Shown: positions 17,147 through 24,510 of the stretch, one piece after another | Numbering within the stretch: the stretch's first letter is position 1 | How the letters are laid out: each line of letters opens with the position of its first letter | Origin: DATJYV01 sp035499415 | Lineage (GTDB): Bacteria > Bacteroidota > Ignavibacteria > UBA10030 | Length of the DNA stretch: 34,919 nucleotides | NCBI GenBank assembly: GCA_035499415.1 | Contig: DATJYV010000001.1 | Location: forward strand, 1 to 34,919 | Direction of reading: 5' to 3' | Position numbers and translations under genes: made by a program | The notes under the pieces: model-generated | Told to the model about the DNA's origin: nothing | The model's database searches: none | The model's input: only the letters and a program-made list of their open reading frames with translations

Positions 17147-18478
17147 TTGGACGAGCGAGCTCCGCATATTCTCGTCGTCGATGACGAGCGGAATGTCCTG
17201 AACACGATCGGCATCTGCTTCGATGCGATCGGTTACCGGACCACCCTCACGACGAAGCCGCAGGAGGTGCTGTCCCTCCTTCAGTCGAATCATTTTGACC
17301 TTGCCTTTGTCGACCTCAAGATGGCTCCGCTCGACGGGATGGAAATACTGGCGGAGATCCGTCTGCATGCGCCGAACACGACCGTCATCATGATGACGGC
17401 GCACGGCTCGGTCGAGAGTGCGGTCGAGGCGATCAAGCAGGGAGCGTATCATTATCTTCAGAAGCCGTTCGATTTCGATGAGTTGAAACTCTTCGCACAG
17501 AAAGTCTGGGAGTATCACCGGCTGAAAGAAGAGGTGCAGGAGCTCCGGACGCAGCTCCGGAACCGCGGCGAAGACGGTTCGATCATCACGAAGAACCGGG
17601 AGATGATCGAGCAGATCGAGCTTGCGGCCCGTGCTGCCGAGAGCCAGATCTCGATTCTGATCGAAGGGGAGAGCGGAACCGGCAAGGAGCTCATCGCGCA
17701 GTATATCCATAAAAAGAGTCCGCGTGCGCAACAGCCGTTCGTGCGCGTGAATTGTGCGGCGATTCCCGAGCAGCTTCTCGAGAGCGAGCTCTTCGGGCAC
17801 GCCAGAGGAGCGTTCACGGGGGCGGTCAAGGAACGGGAAGGGAGATTCGAGTCGGCGGAAGGAGGGACTATCTTCCTGGACGAAATCGCAGAGCTGTCGC
17901 CGGCGATTCAGGCGAAGCTCCTGCGCATGCTCCAAAGCCACGAATTCGAGCGGCTGGGAGAGAATGTCACGCGCAAGGTCGACGTGCGCGTTATCGCAGC
18001 GACAAACAAGAATATTGACGAGGCGCTCAAGGAGGGCTCGTTCCGTGAAGACTTGTTCTACCGGCTCAACGGCATCCGGCTCCGCCTTCCGCCGCTCCGG
18101 GAACGGCCGGAGGACATCGGCCCACTGCTCCACCACACCCTCCTGAAACTTTCCGGCGGTGCGAATGTGGAAATCGCCCCCGACGCGGAGAAGGCGCTTC
18201 GCGCGTACCGTTGGAGCGGGAATGTCCGCGAGCTGGAAAACGTCATCGAGCGGGCGCTCCTTCTTTCTTCCCATGCCACCATCACCCTCGACCATCTTCC
18301 CAGAGAAATCCGCTCGACCGGAGAACGTCCCGCCCACGCGCTCTCCCTCGAAGAGATGGAGCGGAGTCACATCAAACGGGTCCTCCAGCACGCGAAGGAT
18401 TTCGACGAAGCATCCCGCATCCTCGGAATCGACCGCGTAACGCTCTGGAACAAGAGAAAAAAATACGGCCTGACATAA
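17147..18478 (+). CDS. Sigma54-dependent NtrC-family response regulator
   Basis: A 443-residue enhancer-binding activator. The receiver domain has phospho-acceptor Asp56 (FVDLKMAPLDG; the usual MP is MA) and Lys106. The AAA+ domain has Walker A GESGTGK (174-180), the sigma54-contacting GAFTGA loop (221-226) intact, and Walker B TIFLDE (241-246). A Fis-type helix-turn-helix ends the protein (HAKDFDEASRILGIDRVTLWNKRKKYGL region). The only early start is TTG directly after the kinase stop (TAATTG), with no separate ribosome site, so it probably depends on translational coupling to the kinase. The intact GAFTGA predicts true sigma54 promoters in this genome. Confidence 0.95.
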   Translation: MDERAPHILVVDDERNVLNTIGICFDAIGYRTTLTTKPQEVLSLLQSNHFDLAFVDLKMAPLDGMEILAEIRLHAPNTTVIMMTAHGSVESAVEAIKQGAYHYLQKPFDFDELKLFAQKVWEYHRLKEEVQELRTQLRNRGEDGSIITKNREMIEQIELAARAAESQISILIEGESGTGKELIAQYIHKKSPRAQQPFVRVNCAAIPEQLLESELFGHARGAFTGAVKEREGRFESAEGGTIFLDEIAELSPAIQAKLLRMLQSHEFERLGENVTRKVDVRVIAATNKNIDEALKEGSFREDLFYRLNGIRLRLPPLRERPEDIGPLLHHTLLKLSGGANVEIAPDAEKALRAYRWSGNVRELENVIERALLLSSHATITLDHLPREIRSTGERPAHALSLEEMERSHIKRVLQHAKDFDEASRILGIDRVTLWNKRKKYGLT

Positions 18479-18503
18479 TCCTCATCCTTCCGTTGTTTTT
18501 TTT
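18457..18503 (+). terminator. Possible intrinsic terminator after the response regulator
   Basis: A run of seven A plus TACGG (18457-18468), inside the last codons of the regulator, can pair with CCGTTG followed by eight T (18490-18503), closing a loop of about 21 bases. The stem is AU-rich with four GC-containing pairs, and the T-run is strong. It would separate the two-component genes from the TonB operon. Confidence 0.4.
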
Positions 18504-18568
18504 AACGCGCTGTAAGCCCTTCGTGCGACAACAGGTTCGCCCGGGGAAAACAGCATGCGCTCACGCAC

Positions 18569-18583
18569 GTTGCATTTTGCAAC
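18569..18583. promoter_or_regulatory. GTTGCATTTTGCAAC palindrome, candidate enhancer site
   Basis: A perfect inverted repeat with 6-base arms (GTTGCA/TGCAAC) around TTT. It is centred about 80 bases upstream of the sigma54-like element at 18656, a normal distance for an enhancer-binding protein site. The NtrC-type regulator gene ends only 90 bases before it. The link is inferred. Confidence 0.45.
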
Positions 18584-18623
18584 AGACGCGATCGGCACGT
18601 CGCGGGATTTTTGCCGTTTTGTC

Positions 18624-18653
18624 TTGACTAATTGCCTTCTTTCATTAAATTTT
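18624..18653 (+). promoter_or_regulatory. Bacteroidota-type promoter, TTG-N19-TAAATTTT
   Basis: TTG (18624-18626), 19 bases, then TAAATTTT (18646-18653). The start site would be near 18660, giving a leader of about 80 bases to the STAS gene. Its -7 box ends two bases before the sigma54-like element, so the two promoters could not be occupied together. Confidence 0.5.
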
Positions 18654-18655
18654 TG

Positions 18656-18671
18656 TTGGCACTCCGTTTGA
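18656..18671 (+). promoter_or_regulatory. Sigma54-like -24/-12 element upstream of the STAS-TonB operon
   Basis: TTGGCACTCCGTTTGA matches TTGGCAC-N5-TTGC except for A in place of the -12 cytosine. It resembles the element at 8112. Predicted start near 18683. A palindrome about 80 bases upstream and the adjacent sigma54 activator gene support it. Confidence 0.45.
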
Positions 18672-18741
18672 ATAAGGGTCTTCGGACATCGGAGTCGTTT
18701 ACCCCGGCGCGATGACGCGCATCAATCTCTGCGAGGAAAAC

Positions 18742-19089
18742 ATGGCGACAAAACTCTCGACGTTGAACAACCTTGAAATTGCAATTCTCGAGCCGCGCGG
18801 GTCGTTGATCGGCGGCGAGGAGACCGACGAGCTGAAGAGCAAGGCGAAGGACCTTCTTGAGCAGGGAAACAAGAAGCTGGTGCTGGACCTCGGAGGGGTG
18901 ACGTACATCAACAGCTCCGGGATCGGCGCGCTCGTCAGCATTCACTCGATGTACCAGAAAGCGCAGGGGAAGATCAAGCTCTGCAACATGGGAAAGGGAG
19001 TGCAGAACGTCTTCGTCATCACGAAGCTCACGAGCGTTTTTGACCTTGAGGAGGGGCGGGACCAGGCCGTGAAGGGTTTCAAGAATTAG
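18742..19089 (+). CDS. STAS-domain anti-sigma-factor antagonist-like protein
   Basis: A 115-residue single-domain STAS protein of the SpoIIAA/RsbV type. YINSSGIGALVSIH carries the serine pair (Ser58/Ser59) where these proteins are phosphorylated by their partner kinase; the usual D-S-S-G is N-S-S-G here. ATG at 18742 is chosen because GAGGA lies five bases upstream; an ATG ten codons earlier lacks a ribosome site. No RsbW-like kinase or SpoIIE-like phosphatase is in the window, so the partner is unknown. It is the first gene of the TonB operon, 36 bases before exbB, an unusual position for a STAS protein. Confidence 0.88.
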   Translation: MATKLSTLNNLEIAILEPRGSLIGGEETDELKSKAKDLLEQGNKKLVLDLGGVTYINSSGIGALVSIHSMYQKAQGKIKLCNMGKGVQNVFVITKLTSVFDLEEGRDQAVKGFKN

Positions 19090-19125
19090 TCATCAAGAAT
19101 TTCATCTACCAAAGGAGAACGTCAC

Positions 19126-19857
19126 ATGAAGCAGTCGGTTTTTACCAGCATCGTCCTTGTCGCGGCATTTGCCATCGGCTATACGATCTACACCTTTATG
19201 CTTCCCCAGTTCATCGTCGACGGCGGCCCGCTTGTCATCGCACTCATCGCGCTCCTGCTGATGCTCCTCACCTTCATTTTTGAGCGCATCTTCTCTCTGC
19301 GCAAGGCGCAAGGGCGCGGGTCGGTTCCCGTGTTTCTCAAGAATGTCCAGCAGGAAATCAATGCGGGGAATATCGACGGTGCGATCGATGTCTGCGACAA
19401 GCAGCGCGGCTCGTGCGCGAACATCCTGAGAACCGGCCTGGAACGATATAAGATGCTTCTGGACGAAGGAGATGTGAAGGGACAGAAAGCCGTGATGGAC
19501 GACGTCAACCACGCAATCGAGGAAGCCACGATGCTCGAAGTGCCGCTGCTCGAACGGAATCTTGTCGCCATGTCGACGATTGCGTCGATCTCGACGATGG
19601 TCGGACTGCTCGGGACCGTGATCGGCATGATCCGCTCCTTCGCGGCGCTCGCCAGGCAAGGGTCCCCCGATTCCGCCCAGCTCGCGCACGGGATTTCCGA
19701 GGCGCTCATCAACACGGCAGGCGGCATCGCGGCCGGAATCGGCGGCATTGTCGCATACAATTTCTTCGTCACAAAGGTCGACAACTTCACCTACATGATC
19801 GATGAAGCGAGCTACTCGATCGTGCAATCCCTCACCTCCAAGCGGGGGAAGAAGTAA
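19126..19857 (+). CDS. exbB: MotA/TolQ/ExbB proton-channel family protein
   Basis: A 243-residue inner-membrane subunit of the proton-driven motor that energises TonB. The N-terminal helix is near residues 5-25, a second is at ~34-50 (VIALIALLLMLLTFIFERI), and the conserved core pair contains TIASISTMVGLLGTVIGMIRSF and GISEALINTAGGIAAGIGGIVAYNFF. The latter pattern is the ExbB/TolQ signature. AAAGGAG lies eight bases before the ATG. Two ExbD-type partners and a TonB follow directly, so assignment to a Ton rather than Tol system is favoured. Confidence 0.93.
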   Translation: MKQSVFTSIVLVAAFAIGYTIYTFMLPQFIVDGGPLVIALIALLLMLLTFIFERIFSLRKAQGRGSVPVFLKNVQQEINAGNIDGAIDVCDKQRGSCANILRTGLERYKMLLDEGDVKGQKAVMDDVNHAIEEATMLEVPLLERNLVAMSTIASISTMVGLLGTVIGMIRSFAALARQGSPDSAQLAHGISEALINTAGGIAAGIGGIVAYNFFVTKVDNFTYMIDEASYSIVQSLTSKRGKK

Positions 19858-19878
19858 GGATCCCGAAAGGCGCCGAAC

Positions 19879-20343
19879 ATGGCCAAGCACAAAAAAGGAA
19901 GAGTCAGTCTTCGCATGGACATGACGCCCATGGTGGACGTCGCGTTTCTCCTGCTCACATTCTTCATGCTGGCGACTCAGTTCAAGCCGACCGAAGAGGT
20001 CGCCATCGAATTGCCGAGCTCCCATTCGGCTTTCAAACTTCCGGAGTCCGACATTCTCATCATCTCGGTGAGCAAGGACGGACGGATATTCATGGGAGTC
20101 GACTCGGAGTACCTGCGCGAGCGGTTGTTTGGTACGCAGAACAAGTTCAAGGCGGGAATCGAGGTGGACAAGAATCAGCTGGGCAATCTGGTGATTCAGG
20201 CCCGCGTCGCGAACCCGAAGCTCCGGACCGTCGTGAAGGGCGATAAGCACGCGCCCTACGGTCCGATCGAGGATGTGCTCGACGTTCTTCAGAAGGCGCG
20301 GGTGACGCGGTTCAATCTTGTCACGGATCTCGAGAAAGGGTAA
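19879..20343 (+). CDS. exbD: ExbD/TolR-family biopolymer transport protein (first copy)
   Basis: A 154-residue protein with a short basic cytoplasmic tail, one transmembrane helix and a periplasmic domain. MTPMVDVAFLLLTFFML contains the essential membrane aspartate (Asp20) that carries protons in ExbD. It lies 21 bases after exbB and 12 bases before a second exbD. The two copies share the helix region but differ in their periplasmic parts, so they may form a heteromeric pair or serve different partners. Confidence 0.93.
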   Translation: MAKHKKGRVSLRMDMTPMVDVAFLLLTFFMLATQFKPTEEVAIELPSSHSAFKLPESDILIISVSKDGRIFMGVDSEYLRERLFGTQNKFKAGIEVDKNQLGNLVIQARVANPKLRTVVKGDKHAPYGPIEDVLDVLQKARVTRFNLVTDLEKG

Positions 20344-20355
20344 AGGAGAAGAGAC

Positions 20356-20844
20356 ATGGCAGCTGTCGAAACAGGGCAACCGAGAAGTCACGGAAAGGGA
20401 AAGAAGAAGAAAAGAAGAATCGGCGTGCGCATCGATTTTACGCCGATGGTCGACGTTGCGTTCCTTCTCCTGACCTTCTTCGTCTACACGACAACGATGA
20501 GCCGGCCGACGACGATGGAATTGAACCTTCCGCCGGACGAGAAGACAAAAGTCGAGGTTGCGGAGTCGAATCTTCTGACGCTCCGCGTGGCGCCGGACGG
20601 TACGATCTACCAGAGCATCGGCAGCGACATTCCCAAAAAGATCGACCTCAAGGACTTGCATCAATCCCTCATGGACAAGAACAGGTCCAACCCGAAGCTC
20701 ATCACACTTGTCAAAGTCGACCGCGAAGGGACATATAACATGATGGTCGACCTCATGGACGAGTTGAACCTGGCAAACATTACGAGGTTCAGTATCGCGC
20801 CGCTCGTGGATGCAGACAAGGCGCTCATCAAAAAAGCGTCGTAG
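20356..20844 (+). CDS. exbD: ExbD/TolR-family biopolymer transport protein (second copy)
   Basis: A 162-residue ExbD with a longer lysine-rich N-terminus (KGKKKKRRIG) and the same helix motif, FTPMVDVAFLLLTFFVY, with Asp33 as the proton-carrying residue. The ribosome site AAAGGAGAAGAG before it is almost identical to that before tonB. Paired exbD genes are common in Bacteroidota-type Ton clusters. Expected in the inner membrane with ExbB and TonB. Confidence 0.93.
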   Translation: MAAVETGQPRSHGKGKKKKRRIGVRIDFTPMVDVAFLLLTFFVYTTTMSRPTTMELNLPPDEKTKVEVAESNLLTLRVAPDGTIYQSIGSDIPKKIDLKDLHQSLMDKNRSNPKLITLVKVDREGTYNMMVDLMDELNLANITRFSIAPLVDADKALIKKAS

Positions 20845-20859
20845 GAAAGGAGAAGAGCC

Positions 20860-21576
20860 ATGGCTGAAACGATCATTGCCTTTCGGGGCGACTACGGAGC
20901 GATCGAACTCAAGCAAACCTACCAGAAATATCTCTCCCGCGCACTGGTGGTCGCGACGGGTGTGATGCTGCTGGGAGTCGGAACGTACTGGGGGGCGGTG
21001 AAGCTCTCGGAAGAAGACGAGCCGCATTACGTGGCCCGGATCATCAAGTACAGCGAGCTCGGGCCTCCCCCGTCGCTCCAGAATGCACAGGCACCTGCTG
21101 TTGCGGTCTCGGCACCCGCGGTCAAGCCGAGCGTGGGAATTCCCGTCCCGGTTCCCGACGCGGAAGTGAATCCGGAACAAACGATCGCGACGCAACAAGA
21201 GTTGAGTCAGGCCGTGCAGACGTCCGACGCCGGTACCGGCACCGGCGGGCAAGTGGACGTGAAAATCGACGAGGACGGTCCCCCGCCCGATTTCGTCCCC
21301 TACGAGAAGGAACCGGTCATCGTGAAGTCCGTACTTCCGAAATACCCGGAGATCGCCCTGCGTGCGGGTCTCGAGGGCAACGTCATCACAAAAGTGTGGG
21401 TCGACAAAGAGGGAAAGGTTCGGAAGGTCGTCATTCTGAAGAGCGACGCCGAGATCTTCAATCAGGCGGCAATTGACGCGGCGAGCTCGTATGTGTTCAC
21501 GCCCGCCGTCATGCAAAAGGGGCCCGTCTCGGTCTGGGTCTCCATCCCATTCCGGTTCCGGCTCTCGAGTAAGTAG
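20860..21576 (+). CDS. tonB: TonB-family energy transducer
   Basis: A 238-residue TonB protein that carries energy from the ExbB/D motor to outer-membrane receptors. One transmembrane helix is near residues 28-46 (LVVATGVMLLGVGTYWGA). A proline- and valine-rich spacer follows, and the C-terminal TonB domain runs from ~150 (VLPKYPEIALRAGLEGNVITKVWVDKEG region) to the end. FNQAAIDAASSYVFTPA is typical of the domain's second helix and strand. AAAGGAG lies seven bases before the ATG. The proline-rich spacer is short, as often in this phylum. Confidence 0.93.
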   Translation: MAETIIAFRGDYGAIELKQTYQKYLSRALVVATGVMLLGVGTYWGAVKLSEEDEPHYVARIIKYSELGPPPSLQNAQAPAVAVSAPAVKPSVGIPVPVPDAEVNPEQTIATQQELSQAVQTSDAGTGTGGQVDVKIDEDGPPPDFVPYEKEPVIVKSVLPKYPEIALRAGLEGNVITKVWVDKEGKVRKVVILKSDAEIFNQAAIDAASSYVFTPAVMQKGPVSVWVSIPFRFRLSSK

Positions 21577-21598
21577 TCCAAAGGAAGCACGAAAGTTC

Positions 21599-21657
21599 AT
21601 CAAGCTGTCGCTGGAAGCGGGTGAAGGTCGCTGCCGGCATCTCCCGGCCGGCTTGAT
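21599..21657 (+). other. Intercistronic stem-loop between tonB and the 76-aa gene
   Basis: ATCAAGC (21599-21605) can pair with GCTTGAT (21651-21657), enclosing an inner hairpin GCCGGC (21633-21638)/GCCGGC (21647-21652). No T-run follows, so it is more likely an RNA processing, stability or attenuation element than a full terminator. It lies in the largest gap inside the operon. Confidence 0.35.
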
Positions 21658-21672
21658 CGCGTTGAACCATCG

Positions 21673-21903
21673 ATGCATGAAAAACTGACCGTTCGACCGT
21701 TTGAATTCTCCTCTTCGTTTGGGTACGGCGTTTCCGCAGTAACGTTCACGGCCGGACTGGTCATCGTTTCCGGCCTGTTCTTGCCGGCCGCAGTACCGCT
21801 CCAGTTCCGTCTTACGTTCGGCATCGTCCTCGTCCTGCTCGGAATCTATCGGTTTGTCGTCACACGGACGCGCGTGTCGGGTCATCGATTGCATAATGAA
21901 TGA
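21673..21903 (+). CDS. Small two-helix membrane protein of unknown function
   Basis: A 76-residue protein with two hydrophobic helices (about residues 18-37 and 46-64) joined by a short loop, and a basic tail (VTRTRVSGHR). No family is recognised. Its stop overlaps the start of the next gene as ATGA, which supports it being translated. No strong ribosome site is visible before the ATG at 21673. Its place between tonB and the PBP lipoprotein suggests a membrane accessory of that system; this is inferred from position only. Confidence 0.6.
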   Translation: MHEKLTVRPFEFSSSFGYGVSAVTFTAGLVIVSGLFLPAAVPLQFRLTFGIVLVLLGIYRFVVTRTRVSGHRLHNE

Positions 21904-22808
21904 TCCGTCGTGCGATCGTTCCAACCCTTTTGATCCTTTTGAGCGGCTGCGCAAAGCGCCCGCCGCGGGACACATCAACCGAAACATCCGGCGCGGCAAC
22001 CATTCCCGTGAGCGAAGAGCTTGGCAGATTCGTGGCGGACGAGGCGGATGAGTTCGACATGCTGTATCCGAACGCGAGGATTTCCCTGGTTCCGACGACG
22101 GCGCGCGAGGCGATCGTCGACCTTCTCGACGAGAAGGTCCGCACAATCTGCATCGACCGGTCGTTCAACGACGAGGAATGGGGGGTGACGAAGAAGGCGG
22201 GACTCACGGTCGTCGAGAACAGGTTTGCCGAGGATGCGTTGGCAGTCATCGTGCATCCTTCTAACCGCATGGACGAAATACCGTTCGATGTCCTGAAGAG
22301 GATTGTTGCATCGGACATCGCATCGTGGCGCGCGGTCCCGGGCTCAGCGATGGACGCGCCGGTCGAATTGGTCTTGACGGGAAAGAACTCAGGAATGTAC
22401 GAATCACTCCAGCGCCAATTTTTCCACATTGCCGGAGATTTGACACCCGGCCGGATTGTCGGAACTCAACGGGAGATTATCACCTACGTTGCCGCGCACC
22501 CTGCCGCAATCGGTTTTGTCTCCGTCGTCCCGCTTCGCGAGAGTCATCCGCCGGTCCGGGTCGTCCGCGTCGAATCTACGGACATAAGCGATAGCCGGCG
22601 CTTTGTCGGACCAAACCAGATGGATATCTATCATTCACTTTATCCGTTGCACTATTCTTTGTATCTTTATAGTGTAGGAGATCGGGCTGGAGTGGGATCC
22701 GGTTTCGGTACGTTTACGATGAGTAACACCGGCCAGAAGATCGTACAGGATTACGGGCTGGTCCCCGTCAAAATTCCCAGCAGGGTCATTCAGATTAATC
22801 CGGAGTAG
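21900..22808 (+). CDS. PstS-like periplasmic binding lipoprotein
   Basis: A 302-residue lipoprotein with a lipobox ending at Cys17 (LILLSGC). The body resembles the PBP-like domain of phosphate-binding PstS proteins: a degenerate opening (SEELGRFVADEADEF), a middle TICIDRSFNDEE, then the second-lobe segments and VLTGKNSGMYESLQRQFF. The final YPLHYSLYLYSV and FTMSNTGQKIVQDYGLVPV correspond to the C-terminal PstS-like pattern. No pst permease or ATPase genes are nearby, so ABC transport is unlikely. PBP genes of this type recur after ExbB/ExbD/TonB genes in Bacteroidota, where their ligand is not established. Confidence 0.82.
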   Translation: MIRRAIVPTLLILLSGCAKRPPRDTSTETSGAATIPVSEELGRFVADEADEFDMLYPNARISLVPTTAREAIVDLLDEKVRTICIDRSFNDEEWGVTKKAGLTVVENRFAEDALAVIVHPSNRMDEIPFDVLKRIVASDIASWRAVPGSAMDAPVELVLTGKNSGMYESLQRQFFHIAGDLTPGRIVGTQREIITYVAAHPAAIGFVSVVPLRESHPPVRVVRVESTDISDSRRFVGPNQMDIYHSLYPLHYSLYLYSVGDRAGVGSGFGTFTMSNTGQKIVQDYGLVPVKIPSRVIQINPE

Positions 22809-22814
22809 GGTCGA

Positions 22815-24467
22815 ATGAAACGAATGGTTTACGTCGTTCTGATTTTGGGTGTTTGGTCGGGCGTTGGATCGTCGCAGCCGCAGCTGGACCGCGCGCGCGC
22901 TTTGGTCAAACAGCACAAGTTCATCGAAGCGACGGCGGCCCTGCGCGGGATTGTGCAGCAGTACCCCCGGGATCCCGCGAGCTGGAGTCTTCTGGCGCAG
23001 TCATACCTTGGAACGCTCCAGTACGATTCGGCAGAAATAGCCGCGACGCGCTCGAAGTCGATTGACGACGACCAGCCCGATGTCTACGTCATCCTCGCGG
23101 CCGCCCAGCTTGGTGAAAAGAACTTCGTTGCGGCGTATGCCACGGCACGGGCGGGGATGAAGGTGAAGAAGGAATACGCGCCGATCGTTGTGGAGCTTGC
23201 CGCTGCTCAGCTGGCGATGGATTCCGCCGACGCCGCGGTCGTCACGTATACGCGGGCGAAGGAGCTCGACACGAGCAGCGCTCCGGCGTACGAAGGGCTT
23301 GGCGATGCATATCTCAAACAAGGGGTCACGCCCCTTGCCATTATCCAGTACCAGCGGGCACTCGAAATCGATTCGCTGCGGGAAGACCTGCTCTACAAGA
23401 TCGCGCGGGCAGACATGAAGGAGCGGCGATATTCAGAGGCGGTCCGGGCATACGAGCGGATCGTCGAACTTGATTCCCTCAACCTGAAGGCACTCAAGGA
23501 GCTCGGCGTCATTTATTTTCGGGCCAGGCTGTACGGTAAGGCTTCGCACGTCCTGAGAGACTACGTCGCGAAAAATCCGGACGACAAGGAAGTCCCCCCG
23601 ATGCTCATGGAGGCGCTCTTTGCGAGCCGCCAATACCACGACGCGATTCCGGTGGCGGAGAATCTCATCAAAGCGGAGCCGAACTCCGGCAAGATCATGC
23701 GCGTGCTCGCCCAATCATACGGCGAAGACAAGAAATACGCGTTGTCCGTGGAATATTACGAGAAGCTGGCGGCCGCGGACACGATGAAAATCGACGACTA
23801 CCGGCGGATGGGCCTGGCGTACCGGGCTCTCAAGAAGGATTCACTCGCGGCGCTGACCTGGGAGAACGCACTCCGGCTGGACTCGACGCAGGCAACTCTC
23901 TACGGGGAAGTGGGCGCGCTGTGGATGGGGCTGCGCAATTGGGACCGGGCGGCGAAAATGTTCGAACGGCGATTTACGCTGGACACCCTGGCGGTGAGCG
24001 CATACATCAATTACAGTCTCTGCATGATTGCGACGGAACAGTTCGACAAGGCGACCGGCGCGCTGCAGAAGACCATCGGTCGCGACCCGGGGTACGTCCC
24101 CGCATACACGAAGCTCGGGCTCTGTTATTTCTATATGAAAGATTACGAGACTTCCAGGCAGTCGTACGAAAAGGCGATCAAGGTAATCGACACCGCCGAA
24201 ACCAAGTGGAAGGTGGAAATGGGCGAATCCGAAAGAATGATCGGCGTGACCTATCTCCTCGAAAAGAAATTCACGGAAGGGATTCCGTATCTCGAAAAAT
24301 CTCTCCGTTACAATGAGAACGACTGTCAGACGCATCTCCTTCTGGCCCAGGCTTTTCAGAACGCCCAGAAGAAGGAAGACGCCATTGCGGAGTACAAGAA
24401 AACGCTCAAGCTTTGCCCGGACAACAAAGATGCCAAGAAGGGGCTTGAGATTCTTGAGCCGAAATGA
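22815..24467 (+). CDS. Secreted tetratricopeptide-repeat protein
   Basis: A 550-residue protein with an N-terminal signal-peptide-like helix (MVYVVLILGVWSGVGSSQ) and about a dozen TPR units covering the rest. Repeats include ALVKQHKFIEATAALRGIV, YLKQGVTPLAIIQYQRALEI and YFYMKDYETSRQSYEKAIKV. TPR solenoids bind protein partners; here the partner is probably another envelope component encoded in the operon. It starts six bases after the PBP gene. No enzymatic domain is seen. Confidence 0.88.
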   Translation: MKRMVYVVLILGVWSGVGSSQPQLDRARALVKQHKFIEATAALRGIVQQYPRDPASWSLLAQSYLGTLQYDSAEIAATRSKSIDDDQPDVYVILAAAQLGEKNFVAAYATARAGMKVKKEYAPIVVELAAAQLAMDSADAAVVTYTRAKELDTSSAPAYEGLGDAYLKQGVTPLAIIQYQRALEIDSLREDLLYKIARADMKERRYSEAVRAYERIVELDSLNLKALKELGVIYFRARLYGKASHVLRDYVAKNPDDKEVPPMLMEALFASRQYHDAIPVAENLIKAEPNSGKIMRVLAQSYGEDKKYALSVEYYEKLAAADTMKIDDYRRMGLAYRALKKDSLAALTWENALRLDSTQATLYGEVGALWMGLRNWDRAAKMFERRFTLDTLAVSAYINYSLCMIATEQFDKATGALQKTIGRDPGYVPAYTKLGLCYFYMKDYETSRQSYEKAIKVIDTAETKWKVEMGESERMIGVTYLLEKKFTEGIPYLEKSLRYNENDCQTHLLLAQAFQNAQKKEDAIAEYKKTLKLCPDNKDAKKGLEILEPK

Positions 24468-24510
24468 GACCCACCATTCTCCGGCTCCAACTCATGAGAA
24501 AGGATACACC

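Noticed and set aside
15308..18391. A 1027-codon open frame on the minus strand opposite the two-component genes
   Set aside because: It mirrors two clearly functional genes on the plus strand. Its product is Arg/Asp/Leu-rich with no domain, and GC-rich codon use often leaves one antisense frame free of stops.
19102..22146. A 1014-codon open frame on the minus strand opposite the Ton genes
   Set aside because: It spans five genes and their ribosome sites in antisense, with a low-complexity Arg/His/Asp-rich product and no recognisable domain.
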